Assembly: GCA_020343875.1 (NCBI GenBank)
Contig: CP070811.1
Location: 3,738,002 to 3,771,032, forward strand
DNA: 33,031 bases
Origin: Anaerolineales bacterium
GTDB taxonomy: Bacteria > Chloroflexota > Anaerolineae > 4572-78 > NAK82
Direction: 5' to 3'
The position numbers and the translations under genes are program-made. Under the pieces are notes generated by a model. It did no database searches. It saw only the letters and a program-made list of their open reading frames with translations, and had not been told where the DNA came from. This document shows positions 14,873 to 22,925 of the stretch, in pieces. The number at the start of each line of letters is the position of its first letter. Within the stretch, counting starts at the first letter, position 1.

Positions 14873-16717
14873 GTGTGTGGTATCGTGGGTTATGTTGGTC
14901 CGCGTGAGGCTACAACCATCGTGTTTGAAGGCCTCAGGCGGCTGGAATATCGCGGATACGATTCGGCAGGCGTGGCCACCCTTCGGGGCGGGCGTATCCT
15001 CGTTCGTCGCGCCGAAGGTAAGTTGAGTAACCTGGAACACCTGTTGGCCGATCAGCCTATCAACGGGCACATTGCCATCGGGCATACGCGCTGGGCTACC
15101 CACGGCGCTCCCAGCCAACGCAATGCTCATCCGCACACGGATTGCACCGGCGAAATCACGTTGATCCAGAACGGTATCGTTGAAAATTTCCTCAGCTTGC
15201 GCCAGGCCTTGCAGGCCGAAGGGCATGTGTTCTCCTCGGAGACCGACACCGAGGTCATCGTCCATCTGGTAGAAAAGTACGTTGCCCAGGGATGCAGCTT
15301 GGCTGAGGCCGGCCGACGTGCGTTTGCTCAGATCAAGGGGGCGCATGCCATCGTGTTGCTCAGCAGCCGCGAGCCCGATACGCTGGTGGCTGCTCGCTTG
15401 GGCAACGCGGGCGGCGTGACGGTGGGCCTGGGTGAGGGAGAGATGTTTCTGGCCAGCGACATACCCGCCATTTTGGAGCATACCCGGCGCATGATCTTCC
15501 TCGAAGACAGACAGATGGCAGTCATTACTCCCACCGGCCCCCAGTTTTTCAGCCTCGACGGGCAAGCGGTGGAGAAATCGGTCACCGAAATCCCCTGGGA
15601 TCCCATCAGCGCAGCCAAGGGCACTTACCGGCACTTTATGCAAAAGGAAATCTATGAGCAGGCCCGCTCCATTACGGACACCTTGCGCGGCCGTATTGAC
15701 TTTGAAACGGGGGTGGTGACGCTTGACGAGTTGAACTTGCCGCCCAAAGCGGTGAGCCAGATCAAAGAGATGGTGACAGTCGCCTGTGGCACGTCAGCCT
15801 ATTCTGGTCTGGTGGGCAAGTTTATGATCGAAGCCCTGGCCCGGGTGCCGGTCGAGGTAGACTACGGCAGCGAATTCCGCTACCGGGATCCGATTGTTGA
15901 CCAGCATACCCTGGTGTTGGCCATCACCCAATCTGGAGAGACGGTGGATACATTGGCCGCCATGGAGGAAGCCCGCCAGAAGGGTGCCCGGCTGGTGAGT
16001 ATCGTCAATGTGATTGGCAGTATGGCCCAACGTATCAGCGATGGGGTGATCTTGATGCACACCGGTCCAGAGATTGGCGTGGCTTCCACCAAGGCCTTCA
16101 GCGCGTCGCTGGTGGATCAGCTTTTGTTAGGGGCCTATCTGGGGCAGGCACGGGGTACGCTGGCTGACCAGGACAGCCGGTCGCTGGCCCAGGCTCTGGC
16201 CGAACTGCCCGAGCTGGCTGGGCGCGTGCTCCAAGATGGATACAATGACTATGAGACCCTGGCTCACGACTTTCATGATCGAGAGCATTTTCTTTTCCTG
16301 GGCCGGGGCATTAATTACCCGATTGCCCTGGAGGGAGCCCTCAAGCTGAAGGAGATCAGCTACATCCATGCCGAGGGCTACCCCGCCGGCGAGATGAAGC
16401 ATGGCCCCATTGCCCTGATCGATGAGAGTATGCCGGTAGTCACCATCGCCGTACAGGACAATGTGTACGACAAGATGATTAGCCAGATAGAGCAAGTCAA
16501 GGCCCGGGGGGGGATTGTCATCGCCGTGGCTCACGAAGGGGATCAAGTCGTCCGAGACAAGGCTGACTACGTGTTGACCATCCCTCGCTCGCACCCACTC
16601 ATTACGCCTATCCTGGCCGTGTTGCCCATGCAATTGTTGGCCTATTACCTGGCGGTCAGGCGGGGTTGTGACATAGACCAGCCGCGCAACCTGGCCAAGA
16701 GCGTGACGGTGGAATAA
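14873..16717 (+). CDS. glmS: Glutamine-fructose-6-phosphate aminotransferase (isomerizing)
   Basis: GlmS makes glucosamine-6-phosphate from fructose-6-phosphate and glutamine, the entry to peptidoglycan and other amino sugars. The start is GTG 14873, fixed by AGGAGG 6 bases upstream and by the need for Cys 2 as the glutaminase nucleophile (M-C-G-I-V-G-Y-V). The N-terminal Ntn-type glutaminase domain has RRLEYRGYDSAG, GHTRWATHG and QNGIVEN. Two SIS sugar-isomerase domains follow, with VACGTSAYSG, ITQSGETVDT and EGALKLKEISYIHAEGYPAGEMKHGPIALID. The C-terminus ends with the family's DIDQPRNLAKSVTVE. At 614 residues it is complete. It follows cdaA-ybbR, where Firmicutes usually carry glmM, the next enzyme of the same pathway. 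Confidence 0.97.
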   Translation: MCGIVGYVGPREATTIVFEGLRRLEYRGYDSAGVATLRGGRILVRRAEGKLSNLEHLLADQPINGHIAIGHTRWATHGAPSQRNAHPHTDCTGEITLIQNGIVENFLSLRQALQAEGHVFSSETDTEVIVHLVEKYVAQGCSLAEAGRRAFAQIKGAHAIVLLSSREPDTLVAARLGNAGGVTVGLGEGEMFLASDIPAILEHTRRMIFLEDRQMAVITPTGPQFFSLDGQAVEKSVTEIPWDPISAAKGTYRHFMQKEIYEQARSITDTLRGRIDFETGVVTLDELNLPPKAVSQIKEMVTVACGTSAYSGLVGKFMIEALARVPVEVDYGSEFRYRDPIVDQHTLVLAITQSGETVDTLAAMEEARQKGARLVSIVNVIGSMAQRISDGVILMHTGPEIGVASTKAFSASLVDQLLLGAYLGQARGTLADQDSRSLAQALAELPELAGRVLQDGYNDYETLAHDFHDREHFLFLGRGINYPIALEGALKLKEISYIHAEGYPAGEMKHGPIALIDESMPVVTIAVQDNVYDKMISQIEQVKARGGIVIAVAHEGDQVVRDKADYVLTIPRSHPLITPILAVLPMQLLAYYLAVRRGCDIDQPRNLAKSVTVE

Positions 16718-16772
16718 TAGCCCTCTTGCAGCCTGCTCACCTACCTACTGGACACTGGCGATTTTCAAAATA

Positions 16773-16845
16773 GACACAGATCAACACAGATCTACACAGA
16801 TCATAATTTAGAAATCTGTGTGCAAAGCCTGTGTGAATCTGTGTC
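16773..16845. repeat. Inverted array of ACACAGATC units
   Basis: Three direct copies of ACACAGATC (from 16774, 16784 and 16794) face inverted copies (ATCTGTGTG, CCTGTGTGA, ATCTGTGTC), so the stretch GACACAGAT...ATCTGTGTC folds into a long imperfect hairpin. It resembles dispersed intergenic repeats rather than a gene. It follows glmS and might also act at its 3' end. Confidence 0.6.
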
Positions 16846-16919
16846 CCAAAGGAATTGGCCAGTCTTCAGTTACCTTCACAAGAATAGCTGGTTCTCCGGG
16901 GATCTGGGCCGTTTTATGC

Positions 16920-16955
16920 GCCGTGCTTTCGCCTACAGGTGAGCGAGAGCACGGC
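16920..16955. repeat. 13-bp stem hairpin in the glmS-eCIS gap
   Basis: GCCGTGCTTTCGC (16920-16932) and GCGAGAGCACGGC (16943-16955) pair over 13 positions with one G-U and a 10-base loop. There is no U-tract. The 661-base gap from 16718 to 17378 holds this hairpin, the repeat array, the promoter at 17098 and no ORF I can support. Confidence 0.4.
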
Positions 16956-17087
16956 ACTCTGATTCTATGACTATGCTTGGGTAGATCGCTGCTGATCCCT
17001 TGGATTTTGCTGCAAGTCGTGCTAAAATTAGGATGTAGATAAATTGTATCGAATAACTTGCTAATTGTGAAATCGGCCCCCCAGCCC

Positions 17088-17126
17088 AAAAGTCGTATGG
17101 ACTTTTACGGGCTTCTGGGATATAAT
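17088..17126 (+). promoter_or_regulatory. Promoter with overlapping inverted repeat upstream of the eCIS locus
   Basis: TGGACT (17098-17103), 17 bases, TATAAT (17121-17126) forms a good promoter. A perfect dyad, AAAAGTC (17088-17094) - GTATG - GACTTTT (17100-17106), covers the -35 and could be the site of a repressor or activator. The leader to GTG 17379 is about 245 bases. No promoter of similar quality was seen further into the locus, so this is a candidate control point for the whole injection system. Confidence 0.5.
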
Positions 17127-17378
17127 AATCACGGGTGTGGCGTTGCGTATGTGGCCTCCAACTTCCTATGTCGGGGACGCTTCGGGCTCTATTTGGCCTT
17201 GTGACAATTACATCAGTTCGTATGAGTCCACCTCGACCGTCGCGCGGGCGCTCACCCACTCTGCCAGGGTTTATATAGGCTAGGCGAACCAGGCAGCCCA
17301 CCGGGCCGAGGTTGCCTATTTCATGGCCTGAGTGGGCACCTGGTGATCATGGTTTGAAAGTCACGTGAGGTCATCGAC

Positions 17379-19622
17379 GTGGAGGACTCGATCGCTGCGA
17401 CCGGGGTTGACCTTAACTTAAGGCATTTGCAGGCTGAGTTGGCCCGGATTGATAGCCTCCTCCGGCGTGAGGTCCGGCGCTGGCAACTGGCTGGCCAGGA
17501 TCCCTCAGAGTCCTTTCGTGGGCTGTACATTTCGGACACTCAAGCTGATGCGTTGCTGGCAAGACCTTTCGCAGGCAGCTGGGGCCAGACGGTTGCCCTA
17601 CCTCCCGAGGAGGAGCAGGCCTTCGCCAGCGCCGAGGCTGAGGCTGTTCGCCACATCCAGGCCTTGATCCAGGCAGCACAAGACCAGGATGTGGTGCCCC
17701 GCCTGATTCACCTGGCTCTTGCCTTTGACCTGGACCGCTTTGACCTGGACATCCTCCTGATCTGCCTGGCTCCCACCCTTGATCTGCGTTACGAACGGCT
17801 GTATAGTTATCTGCAAGATGATGCCACCCGCAAACGGCCTAGCGTAAACTTGGTGCTTGACCTGTTGTGTGGGCCGGGCACCGATCGCCTGCTGCAATTG
17901 TTGCGTTTTGCGGATGATGCTCCCTTGTTCCGCTACCATCTTCTGGAGCGCACATCGGAGCCAGGAGTTGGGGAGACCCCCTTGCTGGGCCAGACTCTAA
18001 CCCTGGATGAGGCCATCGTGGCCTGGTTGCTGGGTCGCTACCAGCCCCACGCCAGCCTCGGCTCGCACGCGAGGCTGCTATGGCCAGAGGAAAACCAGAC
18101 CGATTGGCTGTTGGCTGCGGAGACTTTTTCCTTCCTGGGGACCGATACCAGCCAAGCGCATCTATTGGAAGAACTCACGGCCTCCGAGCTGGGAGCACCT
18201 ATCGCCGTCTTTCATGGGCCTGACCAGGTGAGCCAGGAAGCGGCCGCCCGGCTGCTGGCAGCACGAGGGGCGCGCCCGCTGCTGAGGGTTGACCTGGCCG
18301 GTGTGATTCCAGGTGGGACTGCCCCCTTGGAAGCCTTGCGGTTGGCCCTGCGCGATGCACGCCTGACTGGTGCCGTCCCCTACATGCTGGGTTGGGACGC
18401 TTGCCTGACTGAGAGAGGCACGCCACCACCCGACATGCTGGCCGAGCTATGCGCCTACCCCGACCTGGCAATTGTGGCTGGCGAGAGGGGCTGGCAGCCG
18501 ATGGGGATTGAGCGCAATACGCCTATGTTCTGGATTGAGTTTCCGGTGCCTGCCTACACGCAGCGGCTGGCATTGTGGCAGCATTATCTGCAAATAGGTG
18601 AGGGGGCGAAAGGTTTGCCCCCCTCTGGGGGGGACCGAGAGGGGGCCACGCTCGACCTCAACCTCACAGCTCTGGCCGGCCAGTTCACCTTGACCAGCGG
18701 CCAGATCCGTGACGCAGTTGCCTCCGCGCGCGACATAGCCGCCCAGCGTGGCACCCCGCTCCAGATCGGAGACCTCTCATTGGCAGCCCGGGTCCACTCC
18801 AACCCGCGTCTGTCCAGCCTGGCGCGTAAGATTGAACCTCGCTATGCCTGGCAGGACATCATTCTGCCCGGCGACCAACTCGACTTGCTGCGCGAGGTCG
18901 TGGCCACCGTGCGCGGGCGCCCCTTGGTGTTGGAGGAGTGGGGTGTGGGGCGAAAGCTAGTCGCCAGCGCCGGGGTGCCCATCCTCTTCGCCGGTGACCC
19001 GGGCACCGGTAAGACCATGGCCGCTGAGATCATCGCTCAGGAATTGGGCCTGGACCTGTACAAGATTGACCTGTCCACCGTGGTTAGCAAGTATATCGGC
19101 GAGACCGAGAAAAACCTGGAGAAGATCTTCAACGAAGCCCAAAGTAGCAACGCCATCCTCTTCTTCGATGAGGCCGATGCTATCTTTGGCAAGCGTTCCG
19201 AGGTGAAGGATGCCCACGACCGATACGCCAACATCGAGATCAGCTATCTGCTGCAGCGTATGGAGATGTACGACGGCGTGACCATCCTGGCCACCAACCT
19301 GCGCGCCAACCTGGATGATGCCTTCACCCGTCGCCTTCACTTCTCGGTGGACTTCCCCTTCCCTGAGCAGGCTGACCGGCTGCGCATCTGGCACACGCTC
19401 TTCCCGCCCGACGTACCGCGCGAGCCGGATCTCGACTTCGACTTGCTGGCGCGCCGCTTTAAGCTGGCGGGGGGCAATATCCGCAATATCATCGTTAGCG
19501 CGGCCTACCTGGCGGCGGCGGACGGGCAGCGGGTGACCATGACACACCTGTTGCACGGCACCCGTCGGGAGCTGCAGAAAATGGGGCGCCTGGTGAACGA
19601 GGCGGATATGGATCTCCGCTAG
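17379..19622 (+). CDS. eCIS AAA+ ATPase (Pvc15-like)
   Basis: A 747-residue cytosolic ATPase of the type found in extracellular contractile injection loci (Pvc15/Afp15), thought to act in assembly, or in unfolding and loading of cargo. The C-terminal AAA+ domain (about 510-747) is intact: Walker A GDPGTGKT (about 538-545), pore-loop-like SKYIGETEKNL, Walker B ILFFDEADA (about 592-600), sensor 1 LATN, and an arginine-finger segment FTRRLHFSVDFPFP. The N-terminal half resembles a degenerate AAA module without a Walker A (FHGPDQVSQEAAARLLAARG) behind a helical region. GAGG lies 8 bases before GTG 17379. A stretch of G and C runs near 18600-18655 encodes a loose Gly-rich loop. It is the first gene of the tail locus. 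The family is clear; the loading role is inferred. Confidence 0.9.
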   Translation: MEDSIAATGVDLNLRHLQAELARIDSLLRREVRRWQLAGQDPSESFRGLYISDTQADALLARPFAGSWGQTVALPPEEEQAFASAEAEAVRHIQALIQAAQDQDVVPRLIHLALAFDLDRFDLDILLICLAPTLDLRYERLYSYLQDDATRKRPSVNLVLDLLCGPGTDRLLQLLRFADDAPLFRYHLLERTSEPGVGETPLLGQTLTLDEAIVAWLLGRYQPHASLGSHARLLWPEENQTDWLLAAETFSFLGTDTSQAHLLEELTASELGAPIAVFHGPDQVSQEAAARLLAARGARPLLRVDLAGVIPGGTAPLEALRLALRDARLTGAVPYMLGWDACLTERGTPPPDMLAELCAYPDLAIVAGERGWQPMGIERNTPMFWIEFPVPAYTQRLALWQHYLQIGEGAKGLPPSGGDREGATLDLNLTALAGQFTLTSGQIRDAVASARDIAAQRGTPLQIGDLSLAARVHSNPRLSSLARKIEPRYAWQDIILPGDQLDLLREVVATVRGRPLVLEEWGVGRKLVASAGVPILFAGDPGTGKTMAAEIIAQELGLDLYKIDLSTVVSKYIGETEKNLEKIFNEAQSSNAILFFDEADAIFGKRSEVKDAHDRYANIEISYLLQRMEMYDGVTILATNLRANLDDAFTRRLHFSVDFPFPEQADRLRIWHTLFPPDVPREPDLDFDLLARRFKLAGGNIRNIIVSAAYLAAADGQRVTMTHLLHGTRRELQKMGRLVNEADMDLR

Positions 19623-19631
19623 TTTTTTGAT

Positions 19632-19660
19632 TTGACATGATGGGGTTGAATGGTTACGAC
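19632..19660 (+). promoter_or_regulatory. Possible internal promoter before the DUF4157 genes
   Basis: TTGACA (19632-19637), 17 bases, TACGAC (19655-19660): a perfect -35 with a weak -10 (3 of 6), just after the ATPase stop. It could give separate expression of the cargo genes. Confidence 0.25.
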
Positions 19661-19710
19661 AACGTCTGGCTAATAGGGCCATACAAGGATGGAACAAAGG
19701 AGGAGCGAAG

Positions 19711-20529
19711 ATGAGCAAGGAATTGACCTCAGACGAAAGGCAGCAGGTCAACCACCCCAAGCGATTGGACAAAGCGCCGGAGAAACAGCGCCCCGCTGGC
19801 CTGGCCCCTAGCTTTGCTTCGGTATTGCGCCTCCAGAGGCTGGTCGGCAACCAGGCTGTGCAGCGACTGCTTCAGCGCCAGGCCGGCGGGCAAGGCTTCG
19901 ACCTCGATGACGAGACCGCCGGCCGCATCAACCAGGCTCGGGGGGGCGGGCAAGCGTTGGATAGTACGGTTCAGAAGCAGATGGGTGCCAGCATGGGGCA
20001 TGATTTCAGCAATGTGCGGGTGCACGACTCCCCGGAGTCAGATACCCTGAACCAACAGCTCAGCGCCAAGGCCTTCACCACCGGCCAGGATATTTTCTTC
20101 AGGCAAGGTGCCTACGATCCCGGCTCCAGCGGCGGCCAGGAGCTGATCGCCCACGAGCTGAGCCATGTCGTGCAGCAGGGCACCGGCCGGGTGAGCGGGA
20201 GCGGGAGTAGCATGACCGTCCGCCCCGCCGGCGACGCCTTTGAACAGGAGGCGGATGCCCTATCCAAGGCCGCCCCCGGCACCGCCGCCCAGGTGCAGCG
20301 TCAGGCGGAGGAAGAAGAAGTGCAGATGCAGGCCGAAGAAGAGGAAGAGCCGATTCAGACCAAGGCGCTTTCCCCCGCCGCCGGGCTGGCCCAGCGTCAG
20401 GAAGACGAAGAAGAAGTACAGATGCAGGCCGAAGAAGAGGAAGAAGTGCAGATGCAGGCCGAAGAAGAGGAAGAAGTGCAAATGCAGGCTCTTCAACGCC
20501 AGGATGAGATTCCAGAGGAAGAGTTCTAG
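19711..20529 (+). CDS. DUF4157 protein with acidic VQMQ-AEEEEE repeats
   Basis: GGAGG before ATG 19711 fixes the start; 272 residues. A leader (LQRLVGNQAVQRLLQRQ, about 40-57) is followed by the DUF4157 domain (about 78-157): FSNVRVHDSPESDTLNQQL, AFTTGQDIFFRQGAYDPGS and HELSH (148-152), the HExxH pattern of zinc metalloproteases. The last 75 residues are tandem acidic blocks, VQMQA plus EEEEE, about four copies, interrupted by Pro/Ala/Gln. DUF4157 is a known marker of eCIS-linked effectors. Unlike the next two paralogues it has no further domain, so it may be a processing protease, a carrier, or a cargo whose toxic part was lost. It shares the locus strand with the ATPase and lies 88 bases downstream. 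Confidence 0.8.
   Translation: MSKELTSDERQQVNHPKRLDKAPEKQRPAGLAPSFASVLRLQRLVGNQAVQRLLQRQAGGQGFDLDDETAGRINQARGGGQALDSTVQKQMGASMGHDFSNVRVHDSPESDTLNQQLSAKAFTTGQDIFFRQGAYDPGSSGGQELIAHELSHVVQQGTGRVSGSGSSMTVRPAGDAFEQEADALSKAAPGTAAQVQRQAEEEEVQMQAEEEEEPIQTKALSPAAGLAQRQEDEEEVQMQAEEEEEVQMQAEEEEEVQMQALQRQDEIPEEEF
20294..20499 (+). repeat. Tandem acidic-coding repeats
   Basis: A unit of about 30 bases coding for VQMQAEEEEE recurs at the 3' end of the first DUF4157 gene, with the tightest copies at 20415-20490. The same idea, with VQMK in place of VQMQ, appears between leader and DUF4157 in the next two paralogues (near 20960-21080 and 23835-23955). Confidence 0.7.
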
Positions 20530-20607
20530 GCATAGGCGTAAGGCGGAACATTATTGCCCGGAGCAAAGCGCCACGTCTGGATGGGAAATTACCGGACAGG
20601 TCAGGAA

Positions 20608-22899
20608 ATGCAGTTCAGTCGCAAGGGTCATTCGAACCGGACAAATGAGGCAGTGCAAAAGCGCCAGACAACCAGGTCGGCCGTACGAGGGCCGGACGCG
20701 CAGCCATTGCCAGCTGATTCACTTGTCTTGCAGCGAGCCGCACTGGACCCAGGCTGGGCCCGCCCGCCCGACATCCTGGCCTTGCAGCGTGCCTACGGCA
20801 ACCGGGCCGTTACCGGCCTGATTCAGGCCAAACTCACCGTCGGCCCGGTGGGCGATCGCTACGAACAAGAGGCCGACCGGGTGGCGCAGCAGGTGATGGG
20901 CATGCCCACTCCGGTTGCGGTGGGGCAGGCTGGTAAGGGATCACAGCTTGCTCAACGTCAGGCTGAGGAAGAGGAAGTCCAGATGAAGCCCGCCCGCCTT
21001 GGGAAGGGGGGACTGCCGCTGGTGGCTTCGATTACGCCCCTTGTCCAGCGCCAGCAGGAGGAAGAAGAGGTTCAGATGAAGCGGCGCCAGGGGGCTGATG
21101 GCAGCTTCCAGGCCAGCCCCGGCCTGCAGACCCGCCTGGCCGCCCACCAAGGTGGCGGCCAGCCCTTGCCCGCCCATGTGCGCGCCTTCATGGAGCCGCG
21201 CTTCGGGGCAGACTTCAGCAACGTGCGGGTCCATACGGACAGTGAAGCTGTGCAAATGAGCCAGAGGCTGAGCGCCCAGGCCTTTACCCACGGCCAGGAT
21301 ATCTATATGAGCGCGGGGCAATACAGACCCGGTTCCGAGGCAGGCAAACGGCTGCTGGCCCATGAGCTGACGCATGTGGTGCAACAGACGGGTAGGGCAC
21401 CTGCATCCCGCCAGTCCGGCGCTGTGCAGGCCCGTTCGCCGAGGACGCTGCAACGAATACTCGCCTTCAAGCCAAGCGATCTCCAGGGACAACTGACTTT
21501 TAAAGCCAAAATGGCTGGCTTATTTGGAAAAAAGAGCACGTGGGCCCAGATCCGGCGGACCCTTTTGGCGTATTGGGCTGACCCTAAGCACCCCATCACC
21601 CTGCTCACGCAACTGGACAATCTGGTCGACCAGTGGCTCGCACGGCATGGTAGCAGTTCGAACCCGAATGACCAACTAAAGAAACAGAGTCTGGTGAAGC
21701 TGCAGGGCGAGATACAGGCCGAGTATGGTTCTATTATGGCTCCACTCTCGGTCCCTGCTAGTACGCCGTCGACGGGTAGTGCAATGCCACCGCCCAAACA
21801 TGTGGCACCCACCAAGCCGCTACCCCCGGTGCCCACCAAGCACAAGCCTCTGCCGCCGGTGCCAACTGGACCCACGGGCCCTACGGCCACGACCCCCTCC
21901 GCAGACTTGTCCACTAAAGCTCTGACCGAGCTAGCTCCGGTTGGCATCGCCCCGCAGTTGCTGAGCAAGTTTCCGCCAGCTGACCTGCAACTCTTGCTTA
22001 ACGCCCACACAGCATTGACCAACCGCGACGTCGTTGCTGCCGACAGCGCATTGACCAAGCTCAAGACCTCCGCCGATCCAACTGTCCAGGCTGTTTTCAA
22101 TCTCGTCAAAACATACTTGATGCGGTACCACATCGGCGCGTTGGCGCCGGAAGTGCAGCAGATATTCAATCCGCACTTCAAACTGTCGGACACTGCTCCC
22201 CTTGACCAACAGGCTTTCCAGACGGCCAAGGACTATCTCGAGAACCCGGCAACAGCGGCAAAGACCGGGGGCGCTACCCCGCTGGGCCAGGCCGCACAAA
22301 AAGCCCGTGCCACGATTGCAGACTACAAAGCGTTGCATCCGGTGGAGGTCTTGGCTATCGAGGCGTATACGTCTGAATTGTATAAAGAGATCAATACAGC
22401 TCTGCGCCAGGCTCTTGCACCCAAATCTGGGATGACGAAGGAACAGATCGCCTGGGCCAAGGCGACTGTATCGGGACTGCATAAGTTGCCCCCAGCGCCA
22501 GTGAAAGAAGTGTATCGCCATGATGGCATATTCCCAGGCTTTCTGGAGACGCACCAGCCGGGCGCGGTGGTCACAGATTTTGCCTTCAAGAGTTCGGCGC
22601 AAAGGCAAGAGGGATGTTCCCAAGGCGGGGCAGGCCACGACGTCCTTTCGGTCATTCAGCAAAAGAGCGGACTCGACGTGGCTGGTACCGCATACTTTGG
22701 AAAGGGGGAAGCTGAGGTGCTTTTCCCGCCCGGCGTCCAGTTCAGAGTTGACGAACGCGCGGATCAGGTCTTGGGCAGCGGTCCAGCAATCCCAGATTGG
22801 ACGCCTGCTCCTGTCAAGCCAAAGGCGGAGTCTTACTGGAAGAAAGAGACAACCTATAAAGGCAACATCAAAACCATTCTTTTCATGAGTGAAGTGTAG
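20608..22899 (+). CDS. eCIS cargo: leader + DUF4157 + C-terminal ADP-ribosyltransferase-like toxin
   Basis: The 763-residue product is modular. Residues 38-82 are a leader shared with two neighbours (LVLQRAALDPG, then LQRAYGNRAVTGLIQAKL). Two EEEEVQMK blocks follow (about 119-158), then DUF4157 (about 170-262) with HELTH (252-256). A Pro-rich linker lies near 390-430, then a helical region. The last 130 residues fit an R-S-E ADP-ribosyltransferase: Arg 637 in EVYRHDG, Ser 662-663 in DFAFKSSA, and E-x-E at 701-703 in KGEAEVLFPPGVQFRV, the typical E-x-E plus LFPPG-F-V strand. Such enzymes move ADP-ribose from NAD to target proteins. No signal peptide is present, as expected for a tail-delivered cargo. 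ATG 20608 has AGG 7 bases upstream and matches the paralogue's start; TTG 20554 is an alternative. Target and activity are unknown. Confidence 0.8.
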   Translation: MQFSRKGHSNRTNEAVQKRQTTRSAVRGPDAQPLPADSLVLQRAALDPGWARPPDILALQRAYGNRAVTGLIQAKLTVGPVGDRYEQEADRVAQQVMGMPTPVAVGQAGKGSQLAQRQAEEEEVQMKPARLGKGGLPLVASITPLVQRQQEEEEVQMKRRQGADGSFQASPGLQTRLAAHQGGGQPLPAHVRAFMEPRFGADFSNVRVHTDSEAVQMSQRLSAQAFTHGQDIYMSAGQYRPGSEAGKRLLAHELTHVVQQTGRAPASRQSGAVQARSPRTLQRILAFKPSDLQGQLTFKAKMAGLFGKKSTWAQIRRTLLAYWADPKHPITLLTQLDNLVDQWLARHGSSSNPNDQLKKQSLVKLQGEIQAEYGSIMAPLSVPASTPSTGSAMPPPKHVAPTKPLPPVPTKHKPLPPVPTGPTGPTATTPSADLSTKALTELAPVGIAPQLLSKFPPADLQLLLNAHTALTNRDVVAADSALTKLKTSADPTVQAVFNLVKTYLMRYHIGALAPEVQQIFNPHFKLSDTAPLDQQAFQTAKDYLENPATAAKTGGATPLGQAAQKARATIADYKALHPVEVLAIEAYTSELYKEINTALRQALAPKSGMTKEQIAWAKATVSGLHKLPPAPVKEVYRHDGIFPGFLETHQPGAVVTDFAFKSSAQRQEGCSQGGAGHDVLSVIQQKSGLDVAGTAYFGKGEAEVLFPPGVQFRVDERADQVLGSGPAIPDWTPAPVKPKAESYWKKETTYKGNIKTILFMSEV
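20781..21390 (+). repeat. Long direct repeat, copy 1
   Basis: About 610 bases that code for the leader, acidic blocks and DUF4157 are repeated without gaps 2873 bases downstream. The core near 21024-21208 is identical to copy 2, and scattered single changes lie outside it. Similarity ends sharply just after the HELTHVVQQ codons. Confidence 0.85.
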
Positions 22900-22925
22900 T
22901 TCGAATCGTATAGAGGAACCGTGCA

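Noticed and set aside
16808..17301. Minus-strand ORFs in the glmS-eCIS gap (93 and 122 residues), with a faint UspA-like end in one
   Set aside because: They overlap each other, include the repeat array, the 13-bp hairpin and the eCIS promoter, and have no SD or convincing motif.
20281..20500. CRISPR-like array
   Set aside because: The periodic sequence is coding (VQMQAEEEEE repeats in frame) and has no unique spacers between the repeats.
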